Positions 36,901-46,541 are shown, numbered from the stretch's first letter. The stretch is DNA of 47,139 nucleotides from Tenacibaculum sp. M341 (GCF_004337695.1 NZ_SJXJ01000028.1:1-47139); one strand, 5' to 3'. Numbers and translations are program-made. Notes: generated by a model not told the origin, from the letters alone.

Positions 36901-39038
36901 CTACCATCGGTTCCTTGATGACAAAAAGCATCTTGCTTAGTATATGATAATTTTAATAACGGTGGTGCTACCAAATTATACGTGGCATCTTGCGCATTGT
37001 TTAGTACATTATTTACATAAGTTCCTACCGTAACACCATTGGCATCTTCAATATTAACAGCATATTCTCCTTCTTCTAAGTTTTTTAATACACTAGCTTT
37101 TTCTCCTGTTAAAACCTGATAATTCCCTGCTGCATTTTTTTTCTTCCATGTATATTTATACTTATATTTTCCTTCCAATAAAGGACTAAAAGGAATCCCT
37201 CCTTTTGCTGTCACAGTTAATTCTCCATCATTAGCTGTATTTCCATAGATATTTGTAGGGTTACATGAAATCGGATTCGTTTGTTGTACAGCTATCACTA
37301 ATTTTTCTGGCTCAATTAAGGTGTTTGTTACATTCGTTACTAAACAACCATCTCTATCTGCTGTTGAATTATTGGCTCTTGAATAGTTAGCATCTGAAAC
37401 CCTTAATGAATAATTACCATCAATGGCATCTGTCAATGTTACAAACCAACCATCTTCTCCGCTAACAAATTCTTCTCTAAAACTAGTCCATGTGTTTCTT
37501 ATTCCATTCTTTTCGTGTACCCATCTAAAATTATATTTCCCGTTTGCCAATGGAGTTCCACCAGTAATTTGTGCTACAATTTCACCATCAGAAAAACCAA
37601 AGCCACTAGGATTTTGCTGATAGCGAATTACTACTTTAAGAGGTGACTTAGGTTCTTTAACTTCTATTTTTTCTTCTTTCTCTCCTCGTAACCCTATAAT
37701 ATTACCGCCCGCATCTCTAATAACTTTTTTAGCAATACAATCGTTAAAGTCTTTTACTTTCAGTTTGTATTTCCCTTTTGGCAATCCTCTTACAACCTCA
37801 GTAACTTCTCTTGTAGCAGATAAACTTCTATTTCTAAAAGAAACCCAATCACTCTCATTTACTGGACGATTGTCTCCTTCTTTTCTTAATAAGTATTTAT
37901 ATTTTTTACTAAATCTTCCTCCTTTTGCTTTTATGGTTATAGTTCCATCGCTACCTCCATGACAAAAAACATCTGTATTAGTTACAAAAAACTCTAAAGG
38001 TGTTGGTTTTGTAATAACAACTGTTCGTCGATGTCTTGGTGATTCTGTATATGTATTAAAACCTCTATAAAAACCAAGCATTTGTATTGGATAAGTCCCA
38101 GGTTTTAAACCATCTATTACAATAGAATTATTAGCATCGAAGTTTCTTCTCGTTAAACTTGAATAACGACCACTTGGAAAATCAGGATTTGAACTTTCAA
38201 AACTTAACAATTCTCCCACTTTTAATACTCTATCTAAAAATATTCGAACTTTTCCATCATCAGAATCATAACAAGTTGTTGCTTCTCGTGTTGTACGGCT
38301 AATACGAGGGGCATCTCCTAAAAAACGATACGATATGGGATCAGAAACTGACCCTATACACCCTGTATTTACTCTAAAATGAATTACTTTTCCATGATCT
38401 CTAATAGGGTCTAAAAAATCTTCTCCTTTTACTCTCAAGAAATTCTTTTTAGATGTATAATTGGGTAATGCTCTATAAGGGCCTGAAGGGTTAAAGGCAT
38501 ACTCCCAATTAAAATAGTTATTATTGATCCCTGGAGTATTTATAGCTGGTATTCTTAAATAATCTTCTGAACCAAAATTATTATTAACCCCCGGATCAGG
38601 TAGTTTTATTACTGGTTTTATGATAATTCTAGCATTACCACCTACATAAGATCCTGCTTTTTTAAAATCAAATGAAAAGTCTACACATGTTAAAGAATTA
38701 ATATTTAAAGTATAAGTAAACTTATCAGAAATACAATCATACTTTTTATCATCTCTTCTTCTAGTAAAAAATATTAATTGTTTTATTTTGTTTCGCTCAC
38801 TAAATCTAACTTTTGGAGTTACTATTGGCCTATTTTCATAGATTCTTGGATTAAAATAATGATCTCTTACACCATTTTCATAAACAATATCAATCCATTC
38901 CAACCCTCTTTTACTTCCACAGTCATCTCCCCCACTTTCTATATATCCTGTAATGTCTAATTCGTAATATGCTTCTTGGGCATTTATGTATGATAGACTT
39001 AATAATAAGACGATAATTAAAGAGATTTTTTTGTTCAT
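33990..39038 (-). CDS. SprB-repeat surface protein with T9SS sorting domain
   Basis: A 1682-residue protein with a signal peptide (MNKKISLIIVLLLSLSYINAQ). After an N-terminal region of about 340 residues there are about eleven SprB-type repeats, each with a [SF]C.....[DN]G...GG core and a GxYxxxxxDxxGC ending. Repeats 2-10 form three tandem supermodules of about 290 residues. A PKD-like segment follows (FEWILPSDVNI), then a type-A T9SS sorting domain at the end (SPNPNDGNF, GMYIVV, ending VKRLIVR). This is the only sorting domain in the operon. SprB repeats occur in gliding adhesins, but here the neighbours point to a structural or adhesive role in a larger surface complex. It starts 3 bases after the fibronectin gene stop. 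Confidence 0.9.
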   Translation of the reverse strand: MNKKISLIIVLLLSLSYINAQEAYYELDITGYIESGGDDCGSKRGLEWIDIVYENGVRDHYFNPRIYENRPIVTPKVRFSERNKIKQLIFFTRRRDDKKYDCISDKFTYTLNINSLTCVDFSFDFKKAGSYVGGNARIIIKPVIKLPDPGVNNNFGSEDYLRIPAINTPGINNNYFNWEYAFNPSGPYRALPNYTSKKNFLRVKGEDFLDPIRDHGKVIHFRVNTGCIGSVSDPISYRFLGDAPRISRTTREATTCYDSDDGKVRIFLDRVLKVGELLSFESSNPDFPSGRYSSLTRRNFDANNSIVIDGLKPGTYPIQMLGFYRGFNTYTESPRHRRTVVITKPTPLEFFVTNTDVFCHGGSDGTITIKAKGGRFSKKYKYLLRKEGDNRPVNESDWVSFRNRSLSATREVTEVVRGLPKGKYKLKVKDFNDCIAKKVIRDAGGNIIGLRGEKEEKIEVKEPKSPLKVVIRYQQNPSGFGFSDGEIVAQITGGTPLANGKYNFRWVHEKNGIRNTWTSFREEFVSGEDGWFVTLTDAIDGNYSLRVSDANYSRANNSTADRDGCLVTNVTNTLIEPEKLVIAVQQTNPISCNPTNIYGNTANDGELTVTAKGGIPFSPLLEGKYKYKYTWKKKNAAGNYQVLTGEKASVLKNLEEGEYAVNIEDANGVTVGTYVNNVLNNAQDATYNLVAPPLLKLSYTKQDAFCHQGTDGSIDITITGGTGNYSVLWSNNAATEDISGLTAGMYTVKVVDEKGCEVTEQIEIKQPNVPLTVAYTFFEPTFAGATNGWIEATIFGGTPLDSNAYNFNWTDNSGNPLNHKVTAVTNPSNYVIRLNGIGEGNYKLTIQDKNFPLASDAPNCTIVESEYFINDPEPLIAQLTVKKEISCNRNNSGNPYSDGELEMTVTGGVRLQPHENGGLDYYYTWKKETSPGVWSVLPAQTSNIATGLDEGNYAVNIKDANGIVLGEYQNNALVTAKDLTQEIKEPEAIELTFKKQDVFCYEGGDGWAEVAIKGGMPPYQIQWNTGSNDAKISDLAKGVYEVTITDAKGCTVVETIEIKQPDEEITVDILAFSTPIRGGESNGWVLAEVDGGTTFSDGSYTYYWQNEAGNMLNAQTTTSVVNGKFQIRLNAIPKGKYILTIEDANYVSATTKEGCTYLEKEFKLYDPIEAVISIETPISCHQNNVFNNPFSDGVLKVEVTGGVPFSTGNPYKYFWKKQNDVGVYEDLNVDSAILSNLSDGNYAINVEDSRGIVIGEYQSLQLIRAVDTLFRFEEPELLELELSATEISCNLGNDGTAKVLIYGGIPPYDIQWSNGSRTEEATDLIAGNYLVFVTDARGCQATGNITLTPPGGLEIKEIRRENPSCFNGNDGLIEVSISGGAPPYTYSWDTGATTTTISNLSEGSYIFTLTDSNNCKAFVAFTLENPEDFVIDLGDDKVLCNDQLYSLDATISEPGTSYLWSSDNGFSSDEAVVEVAEGGVYSVKATTPKGCVIEDTITIISSNQDIEANFLVSSQAYLDEEIVIFNKSSLSQSSFEWILPSDVNIIETRDRAIVLKFTEVKTYEIGLRSKVGDCIQESYKKIVIEEPSELSDFKNESDLFIEQFTISPNPNDGNFDCTIKLIEASEISIRIFSIQGALMKKHIPLEVSEEYSESLAIQAPSGMYIVVLETPEETRVKRLIVR

Positions 39039-39041
39039 CTT

Positions 39042-41123
39042 TTAATAATTTACTGCTACTTTTTTAACTTTAGTATAAGAGGCATCTTTTAAAGAAGCTC
39101 TAATGTGATATATGTAAGTTTGATTAGGACTTACTTCTGTATCTATGATTTGTTTGATTTTTCCTGGTAATACTTTCCATGTACTAAGCGGTTTCCCTTT
39201 TAATTGCTTGTAAATGGTATATTCTGCTACTTTTCCTTCATCTGCTCGCCAAAACAAGGTTATTTGATGTGCTTGCCTGTCTACTAAATAATTGAATCCT
39301 TTAATAGAAGTATCTACTTCAAAAGACAATGCTTTTATAGTTAAAGGAGAAGATGGTTCTGATGATAAATTTGCTTTATCTACCGCTTTAATCTTGTATC
39401 GGTATACATTATTGTTCATCAACTTTGTATCTGTAAAATGCTGAATCGTATCTTGGGTTATTAAAATGTTTTCCCAAGCTGTATTTTGGGTGATATTTTT
39501 TCTAGAAAGTATGTGCGTAATCTCTTTTTCTGGCGAACGAACCCACGCTAAAGTAATTTTACCTTTTTGAGCTTTGTAGTCTGTAAAAACAGGGGATATT
39601 GGCGGAATTAAATCGGGTTTTTCTAATACTAAAACTTCCGATTTATCAGAATGATTGTGCCTTTTATCTACGGCTACAATTTGATAAAATACTTTTGAGT
39701 TTAAATTTTTAACCTCTACTGTATCTATAAATTCGTTCTGAGAAATTGGTGAAATAGTTACCTGAGACGGTTCTTCTTCTTTTGTAAATCCTCTAAAAAC
39801 TCGGTAGCCCAGTAAGTCTTTTTCTATATTCGGATTCCAATTTATTTTTACAATTCCTAATGTATCAATTTTTCCAGTTAACCCTGTTGGTGCCTCAGGT
39901 GGTGTATTGTCTGCTAATTGTATGAGAGAAGAAAATGACCTTTTTTCTTGTTTCGGATCTTTTCCTACTGCCACAATTTTTATATAATTTGAAGCATGTA
40001 AATTCGATAATCGCATACTTCTTTGTGAGGGCGCTATGTTATCAGCAACCACTACGTAAGTGCCATCATCTTTAGTAGCATTTACAATTTGAAATTTTTG
40101 CAATAACGCTTCTCCTTTTTTTGGAAAATCCCAAAACACAATTGCTTCATCTGCCTTTTCAGTTAATCTAGTATCAGTAATTCTAGGCGTATAAGGTAAA
40201 ACTGGTCGTCCTTTACCAAAAATAGTTTTACTGTAGGTACTTTTTTCACCAAAAGAGGAAATACCTTGCAATCGATAATAATACGTTTTATCATTTTGGG
40301 CTAACGTATCTATAAAAAACATTCTTTTGGCAGGAGCATTGGGTTTATCATTTAAATTCACCAATGGCTCTTTGCTTAATGATTTAAAATTAATTCCATC
40401 TTCAGATCGTTCTATGTGATAAGAAGTATAAATACTTTTAAGTAATTGATACTCCCAAGTTAGCGTCACGCTTTTATCACCAAAAATCCCTCTAAAATCT
40501 ATTGGACTTGGTAAAGGTTCATACTTTTGAATAGCAGCTATTACAGAGTTTCCTTTAATGTTATTTTTTTCAGCAGAAATATTCGCCAGTATTCTATACA
40601 CATACGTTTCGTTTTTTTGTACCTCTTTATCTACATACCCCCAACCTGCTTTTTGTGCCGCTTCAAAATTTGATTCCGCAGCTAACAATGAAAATGAAAA
40701 ACGTTGCTCTGTTTCATTGGCTAAATTGTAAATATCTGCTAACTGTGTATCGTTTCCTCCACTCACAAAAAATCCTTCTCCAAACAAAGCCTGAGCTATA
40801 ACTGCTGCATTATCATTATTTTCTACTATTTCTTGCCAATCTTCTAACGGAGCTGCTTTTAGTTTCTTTTGCCATACTTTTTCTAAATCGGCTAAACGCT
40901 TTCCGTTTCTTGATAACACGTATTTTTCTAAAATAAATCCAGATGAATTAGTCGCCTTCCAAGCACTTGCTGTGGTAGCTCCCCATCGTAACAAAACTCT
41001 ATCTTTTTGTACTCTAGATGCTATTTTTACTTCTGCTTGTTGTACTTGAGCTTCCGCTTTTACAATACAAAACAGTATGAATAGTATGCCTGTATATTTG
41101 ATATGACTATTAAAAATTTTCAT
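39042..41123 (-). CDS. Secreted fibronectin type III-repeat protein
   Basis: A 693-residue protein with a signal peptide ending KAEAQ (about residue 26). After an N-terminal region of about 200 residues come five fibronectin-type-III-like domains, recognised by repeats of VTLTWEYQ, YYYRLQGISSFGEKS, VKINWNPN, LGYRVFRG, VFYQIVAVDKRHN, ITLAWVRSPE and YRYKIKAVDKAN. There is no catalytic motif, no T9SS sorting domain and no lipobox. It is probably a scaffold protein of the operon's complex. Gaps to its neighbours are 12 and 3 bases. Confidence 0.87.
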   Translation of the reverse strand: MKIFNSHIKYTGILFILFCIVKAEAQVQQAEVKIASRVQKDRVLLRWGATTASAWKATNSSGFILEKYVLSRNGKRLADLEKVWQKKLKAAPLEDWQEIVENNDNAAVIAQALFGEGFFVSGGNDTQLADIYNLANETEQRFSFSLLAAESNFEAAQKAGWGYVDKEVQKNETYVYRILANISAEKNNIKGNSVIAAIQKYEPLPSPIDFRGIFGDKSVTLTWEYQLLKSIYTSYHIERSEDGINFKSLSKEPLVNLNDKPNAPAKRMFFIDTLAQNDKTYYYRLQGISSFGEKSTYSKTIFGKGRPVLPYTPRITDTRLTEKADEAIVFWDFPKKGEALLQKFQIVNATKDDGTYVVVADNIAPSQRSMRLSNLHASNYIKIVAVGKDPKQEKRSFSSLIQLADNTPPEAPTGLTGKIDTLGIVKINWNPNIEKDLLGYRVFRGFTKEEEPSQVTISPISQNEFIDTVEVKNLNSKVFYQIVAVDKRHNHSDKSEVLVLEKPDLIPPISPVFTDYKAQKGKITLAWVRSPEKEITHILSRKNITQNTAWENILITQDTIQHFTDTKLMNNNVYRYKIKAVDKANLSSEPSSPLTIKALSFEVDTSIKGFNYLVDRQAHQITLFWRADEGKVAEYTIYKQLKGKPLSTWKVLPGKIKQIIDTEVSPNQTYIYHIRASLKDASYTKVKKVAVNY

Positions 41124-41135
41124 TCACTAATTTTC

Positions 41136-44100
41136 TTAGTATCTAAACTTATTTGGGTTTTTAAATTTGTAAGTGGTGGTGGTTCCTTTTCTTTCTCCTG
41201 GAAGCATGTATTGTAGTTTGGTTTTATAAAAACCGTAACGCATAAATAAATAGTCTTCATCTAAAAAGTTCAATACTGTATCTCCTTTGGCAATCTCTCC
41301 CTCTAATAATGCATTTACTAATTGCGAATGAAGATCTACCCAATCTGATTTATAGATCAATCCTAAATTATATCTGAAAGGAAACGTAGTTTCTAACATA
41401 TTATAATCTACATCGTACTCTAAATTTTGCAAGTAACTTTCTATAATTGGTAAGGCATGTTTAGGTGGTGCTCCTAACTCATTTTCATTTCTATTGGTAA
41501 TGGTATACCCCTTCATAGGATATTTTGAATATAGCGGAGGATTGATATCTTTTTTGAAATAATCATCCTCTAAAGTAGCTGCTATAGTTACCAAAGGCTT
41601 ATTATTTGTGTAACTAGAACCTAATAAATCTGTAAGATCAAAAGGTTCATGTTTTCTAATAGTATTTCCTAGATAAATAACATCAGAATAAATAACTCCC
41701 CATCTGTAATCTTCTGTTTGAATTGCATTTACTTTCTGTTTGAATGTTTTGTAACTTGAAGTTGCAAAACCATATGCCAGTCGTTCAATGACTCCTTCTT
41801 TTGAAAGCTCTTGAGATTTTTTTTGCTGAACACTAATAGTATTCCCTTCTGCATTATCTCCTATGGCTACATTTTTATATGTATTTTTATTTTCAACAGT
41901 TGTATTACCTGTTTTGGATTCGCTTACAATACTAATTTTATAGTTTGATGATTGCGATACATTAGGTAAATTATACGTTATTACATTATCACTTGTATTG
42001 TATAAGAAATTAACCTTATTAGTAGTTTTATCTTCCTCTTTGTTGTAAGTTAAAAAACTCTTCCATTGCTTGTTATCAAATAAGTAATCTTGTCCTCTTC
42101 TTAATTGAATATACCCTTTGTTATACTCATTTTCTAAAAAGTACTTTTGTTCTAATACCGGATACGCATAGGTAATATTGTGTAACGGAATATTATCTGG
42201 AGCTCCACCAGTAACAAAAGTTCTTTCTTCAATTTCTTTTGCAGGTACTCCATCAACTTCTATTGTTCTAAAAACACCTTTAATTTTTTCTTGAAAACTT
42301 ACCGCTACTTTTACGTTGATTTCTTCGTATGGAGGTAAAATATCTTTAGATACAAAATTAGCTCTGTCTTTATACCTTGACCATTCAATAGCTCCTTCAA
42401 TTTCTTTTCCTTTATGAAATACTTGAAACTTGTCTAAAATGATTTTATACACCTTATCACCATCATCTTCAGGAATTATAATTGGCTCTCCTACCTTCAT
42501 ACTAAAAGTAGCTTGAGGAATTGCAAATACATCTACCTCTTTTGTATTATCGGCTGGAGTTACATCGGTTATTATTTTTAATCCTCCTAACGGAGATGCA
42601 TCTTCAAAAACACATTCTTCTCCTAGCGTTAACTTAAATCGGAAATTCCCTTTAATCAATCCTCCTAACAAATCAAACTCTCCTGCTAAATAACCACGCA
42701 TCCAAATAGGATTTGGTGCTTTTGTTTGTAATAATACAGCTGCACCTCCTCTAATAATCGGAATCTTTTTCTTGATAAAAAATAGTTTAATACGAATTCC
42801 CAACTCACCTTGTAAATATGCATATGCTTGTCCGTTTGCATACCAACCATTAATTCCAACCTGATCTCCTGTATTGGCACATTTTGCTTCTTTGTAATCT
42901 CGTAACATTAAATCGAACCCTGCACCTGCTTTAAAACGAGCATAAAAAACAAGGAAACGTAAATCACCTGTATCTATAGAAAAATGAGTTCCAAAGGCAA
43001 AACCACCTCCGCTTTTTAATGCATTTTCATCTCGCATGTAATCCAACTCGCTCTGATCTACTCTTAAAATATTAGCAACTTCTACAGGTGGTGGTGGAGA
43101 ACCTGGTAGTTTAGAACCTGTCATAAAATAACCTCCTGTTTCTACACTAATTGATCCAATTCCCATTCGTAAACCTAAGCGATCTTCTGGGGTACCTACA
43201 TAAATATACCAGTCTTTTGATGAGAAATGTAGTACCGCCCAACCAGCTCTTCCGTATTCACCAATTCCTTCAATAAAACCTCCACCGACATTTATATATG
43301 CATCTAACTCGCCGTGTAAAACATCATTTTGAAAATCGTAGGTAATGGAAGCTTTAGCACTCATTACCATTTGATCTGGTGGTGTTTGCGGAAATTCTCC
43401 AGAGGCTTTATCTAACAAATTTCTACCTACATAAGAGTTTCCTATATTTTCTCCCGTAGCGCCTAAAAATTTATTTTTTACATCTACATTTTCCTTCAGC
43501 TTCGTCATTAAACCACTAATCTTATCCATACCTGGTATGCCTACTGCTAAAAATGTAGCCTGACCGTAGTATCCTAAAAAATTAATTCCTCCGCTTCTGT
43601 TAAAAATAATTTCAAAACCTGCCCCACCTTTAAGTATTTCTCTTTTGACAGCGTTAAACATTACCATGGCTTTTACTCCCAAACCAATATTAGCGTCTGG
43701 TGTATAGCCTAACCCTGATGGTGAGAAAGAAGAACTAAAATCTTTTCGTCTCATTTTATAGGAAGCCCCGCCTGCAAATCCTTCTAGATTTAGAATTCCA
43801 GTTCCCATTCCTGGTGGCAAATTATCTACTAATACATCAAACTGCCAGTATCTAAAATCTTTTTTACCAAAAATTCCTTTAGCTCCTACTCGTATGCCAT
43901 TTCCTGATTTGAACTGTGCTTCTAAACTTGCTGCAAATCCATTTCCATATTCTGGATGATCATCCATAATTAACAGACTTCCCTTCATAGAAAAGCCTCC
44001 TAAATCTGCTTCTAAAGCAATGGCTTCTAAAGCAACACCTCTAAACTTCCATTTTTGTCTGTTATTCTTTTCTTCAAAATAGCCAATAACCGCCAAGCTA

Positions 44101-45863
44101 GATTGTGCTGCAAAACCATTGTTTTCACCCATTAAATTGATTCCTAAATCAAAATATAAATTGGCTTCTGTGGTAGTGGCTCTAATTCCTATTTTTGAAA
44201 TAGAAACGGGAAAGTTCCCTAGTAAACTTTGTCCTTCATATCCCATATAATCTACAGAAAACACAGGTGTTTCAGTTTGCAATACTAAGTTTTGAAATAC
44301 AACTCCATTAAACTCTACAAATCGTTTTTTTTGAGTTTCATTATCGTTAGTATTTGCACTTTTATTGGCACTTATACTTAAATTTCCATGTAAAACAGCT
44401 TTGGGTCTAAATTCTGAATCTTTTACTTTTAAAGTGATAGCACTGTTGGGTAATAGTTTTCCTTTGGCTTTCCATAAATTAAAATCTACTGTAGACGTAT
44501 TGCTTACCGTTAATGCATATTCATCTTCAGAAATCAGTCCTTGATAACGTAGTCCTAATTTTTCTTCTTTTTTAGATATTGGTAATAGAATTTTACCATC
44601 AAAAGCTACTTTAGTTAGTTGATTTTTGGCTAACGAAACTGTTATTTTATCTAAAGAATATGCCCAAGCTCTTTTTTTATTGGTTCTTCCTTCATTAATA
44701 GAAAACACATTCTGGGCATAAAAATCTCCAGAAATTCCATAGTTATCTACCAATAAATGATGCGCACCAAAAGCCACCCGTTCTTGTTGTGATATACTTT
44801 CTTGTGTTTTAAATTCTTTTGGTAATTTTACTTCTAATGTATTTACATATACTCCTCTCCAAGATTGCTCATTAGGAAACAATAAATCGTTTTCATAATA
44901 ATGTTTCGGAAATACCATATCTGGTATGTTGTGTAAATCACTAAAATCTAATACTGCCTGATTTACATAAAATTGAAAATTTCCATCGTAGTTTTTTGTA
45001 TTTCTTTTTTTAGCCAGTACAAAAGGTTGTAAATCTATGTTAATCAATAAATCGTTCCAATCTCTTGCCATGGTTGAAAAAGCTCCTTTTACTCTATATG
45101 GCACTTGTACCGATTGCACTCCGTTTTCTGAAGCAACTTGTTTTGTTATGAATGTTTTATTTTCATTTACTTTTCCATCACTTTCTAAAGGAATTAAAAG
45201 TTCCCGTGAAAATTCTACTTCTCCTTCTACACTAAAACCTTTTACTCCATCGCAAGTAATAGTTACATAACTTTTGTTATTAATGTTGCCATTGGTATAA
45301 TCGAAACCTCCTTTTAAGGTTAACATCCATTTACCAGCATTTACAGGAATATACATATCTCCCATTAATACTAAATTGGCTTCACCAATGATACCTCCGT
45401 AATGGGACAGTTTTACATTATTAGCTCCAAAAAACAGCTCTAATGGTAATCCATTTTCATCGGTTTGAGGTAATTTTAAGCGAGCAAATACGGTAAGTTC
45501 TGTGTAGTCTTGATAAATTCGTGCTTGAGTAATACCAATTGCATATTGAGTGTTTTCTCTGGTGTATTTTACTCCTACTGGTAACTCTTGAATGTCTTCA
45601 TTTGAAAAAGTATCTACCCATGAATTTCTTTCTTCTATCAGTTTAAATGAATTGGCTGCTAAGCTTCTTTCATTAGAAATAGCTGTACTTGTAGGATACC
45701 AATTCGCAATGTTTTTCCATGAAAAGTTTTGTAACTCTTCTGTGATTTCTTTTGCAGGAATTATCTCAGTTGAACTATTAGTTACATCTGGATAAATAGT
45801 AGCTATTCCATAACCTGTAACATAGTACAAGAAATAAAAAACGAGTAATATTGCTTTTCTCAT
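41136..45863 (-). CDS. Large secreted beta-rich protein, first gene of the operon
   Basis: A 1575-residue protein with an N-terminal signal segment (MRKAILLVFYFLYYVTGYGIA). Most of the first 1100 residues are short alternating strands with glycine turns, such as LRYQGLISEDEYALTVSN, GSLLIMDDHPEYGNGFAASL and INVGGGFIEGIGEYG, resembling long beta-helical or AsmA/TamB-like scaffolds rather than a compact enzyme. Several stretches are glycine-rich with aromatic ends, so an outer-membrane-like part is also possible. The last 400 residues are mixed. No catalytic motif, lipobox or T9SS sorting domain is seen. I do not recognise the family with confidence; its place at the head of the operon suggests a scaffold or assembly component. 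Confidence 0.78.
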   Translation of the reverse strand: MRKAILLVFYFLYYVTGYGIATIYPDVTNSSTEIIPAKEITEELQNFSWKNIANWYPTSTAISNERSLAANSFKLIEERNSWVDTFSNEDIQELPVGVKYTRENTQYAIGITQARIYQDYTELTVFARLKLPQTDENGLPLELFFGANNVKLSHYGGIIGEANLVLMGDMYIPVNAGKWMLTLKGGFDYTNGNINNKSYVTITCDGVKGFSVEGEVEFSRELLIPLESDGKVNENKTFITKQVASENGVQSVQVPYRVKGAFSTMARDWNDLLINIDLQPFVLAKKRNTKNYDGNFQFYVNQAVLDFSDLHNIPDMVFPKHYYENDLLFPNEQSWRGVYVNTLEVKLPKEFKTQESISQQERVAFGAHHLLVDNYGISGDFYAQNVFSINEGRTNKKRAWAYSLDKITVSLAKNQLTKVAFDGKILLPISKKEEKLGLRYQGLISEDEYALTVSNTSTVDFNLWKAKGKLLPNSAITLKVKDSEFRPKAVLHGNLSISANKSANTNDNETQKKRFVEFNGVVFQNLVLQTETPVFSVDYMGYEGQSLLGNFPVSISKIGIRATTTEANLYFDLGINLMGENNGFAAQSSLAVIGYFEEKNNRQKWKFRGVALEAIALEADLGGFSMKGSLLIMDDHPEYGNGFAASLEAQFKSGNGIRVGAKGIFGKKDFRYWQFDVLVDNLPPGMGTGILNLEGFAGGASYKMRRKDFSSSFSPSGLGYTPDANIGLGVKAMVMFNAVKREILKGGAGFEIIFNRSGGINFLGYYGQATFLAVGIPGMDKISGLMTKLKENVDVKNKFLGATGENIGNSYVGRNLLDKASGEFPQTPPDQMVMSAKASITYDFQNDVLHGELDAYINVGGGFIEGIGEYGRAGWAVLHFSSKDWYIYVGTPEDRLGLRMGIGSISVETGGYFMTGSKLPGSPPPPVEVANILRVDQSELDYMRDENALKSGGGFAFGTHFSIDTGDLRFLVFYARFKAGAGFDLMLRDYKEAKCANTGDQVGINGWYANGQAYAYLQGELGIRIKLFFIKKKIPIIRGGAAVLLQTKAPNPIWMRGYLAGEFDLLGGLIKGNFRFKLTLGEECVFEDASPLGGLKIITDVTPADNTKEVDVFAIPQATFSMKVGEPIIIPEDDGDKVYKIILDKFQVFHKGKEIEGAIEWSRYKDRANFVSKDILPPYEEINVKVAVSFQEKIKGVFRTIEVDGVPAKEIEERTFVTGGAPDNIPLHNITYAYPVLEQKYFLENEYNKGYIQLRRGQDYLFDNKQWKSFLTYNKEEDKTTNKVNFLYNTSDNVITYNLPNVSQSSNYKISIVSESKTGNTTVENKNTYKNVAIGDNAEGNTISVQQKKSQELSKEGVIERLAYGFATSSYKTFKQKVNAIQTEDYRWGVIYSDVIYLGNTIRKHEPFDLTDLLGSSYTNNKPLVTIAATLEDDYFKKDINPPLYSKYPMKGYTITNRNENELGAPPKHALPIIESYLQNLEYDVDYNMLETTFPFRYNLGLIYKSDWVDLHSQLVNALLEGEIAKGDTVLNFLDEDYLFMRYGFYKTKLQYMLPGERKGTTTTYKFKNPNKFRY

Positions 45864-46195
45864 AAACCTTACTGTTTAAAGAAATACTAATACCTAATAT
45901 GTTGTTTTAGAGGTTAAATTAGATTTTTTGGTTATTCTTTAAATGAAGGTTCAAAACTCTTATACTAAAGAGACATATAATACCCCTTTTTCAGTGAATT
46001 TCATTTTTAAATAATTTATTCTTAGTGATTTTTATTTTTTGAAGGGGTTGAATGGCATAGTAACCAATACAATTAGAATGTTAACCACTGTATTGATACT
46101 TTATCTAAAATATAATTCAACTGTAACTACGGATATGCTTTGGTATTTGAGAATAGATTAACTTATTGAAAGATTATTTTTGAAGAAAAAAAATA
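45864..46195. other. Operon head intergenic region (about 330 bases)
   Basis: This gap separates the six-gene operon from the divergent small open frame. I find no clear TTTG/TAnnTTTG promoter for the operon. It contains a 7-base inverted repeat, CAATACA (46065-46071) and TGTATTG (46089-46095), which could be an operator, and a -7-like TATTTTTG at 46175-46182 on the plus strand with no good -33 element. Confidence 0.4.
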
Positions 46196-46483
46196 ATGAC
46201 TCGCTATAAAGAAACTCCAAAAGTAACGCTACAAAATATTGCTACCCTAATTCATTTGTTGTTAGAACTTATTATAAGTTACTTTACCAATTTAAAAGAA
46301 AGATCAGTTAAATCAATCCTTTTTAATATGCTATCTAACACTAATATTATGTTATCGAAAGTTAGCACTTGTATTTTGAATACTTTAAATTCTTTTAATG
46401 CTTTAATTTTTAAAGAAGACGGGGTAAAGCTCGATTACAAGCTTGCGGATTATTTTACTTTAGATATTCTTTTAAAACAGTAG
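46196..46483 (+). CDS. Small hypothetical protein (doubtful)
   Basis: An open frame of 95 codons starting at an ATG after an A-rich tract. The product is leucine- and isoleucine-rich, with a hydrophobic stretch (about 15-30), and is not recognised. A -7-like element (TATTTTTG) lies only 13 bases before the ATG, so the leader would be almost absent; the frame could equally be part of a non-coding transcript ending at the terminator at 46542. Kept at low confidence. Confidence 0.3.
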   Translation: MTRYKETPKVTLQNIATLIHLLLELIISYFTNLKERSVKSILFNMLSNTNIMLSKVSTCILNTLNSFNALIFKEDGVKLDYKLADYFTLDILLKQ

Positions 46484-46541
46484 TACATAAATAACATACA
46501 TATACTTAAATAGTTTAGTTAGTTATTTTTTTTGAAGATAT

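Noticed and set aside
22000-38960. Many plus-strand open frames of 60 to 104 codons inside the large operon genes
   Set aside because: They are antisense to long coding regions with clear domain content and have no recognisable products.
33990-39038. A SprB gliding-motility adhesin locus
   Set aside because: SprB repeats are present, but the usual PorP/SprF-type partner is absent and the operon is dominated by toxin-like and scaffold genes. A motility role is not supported here.
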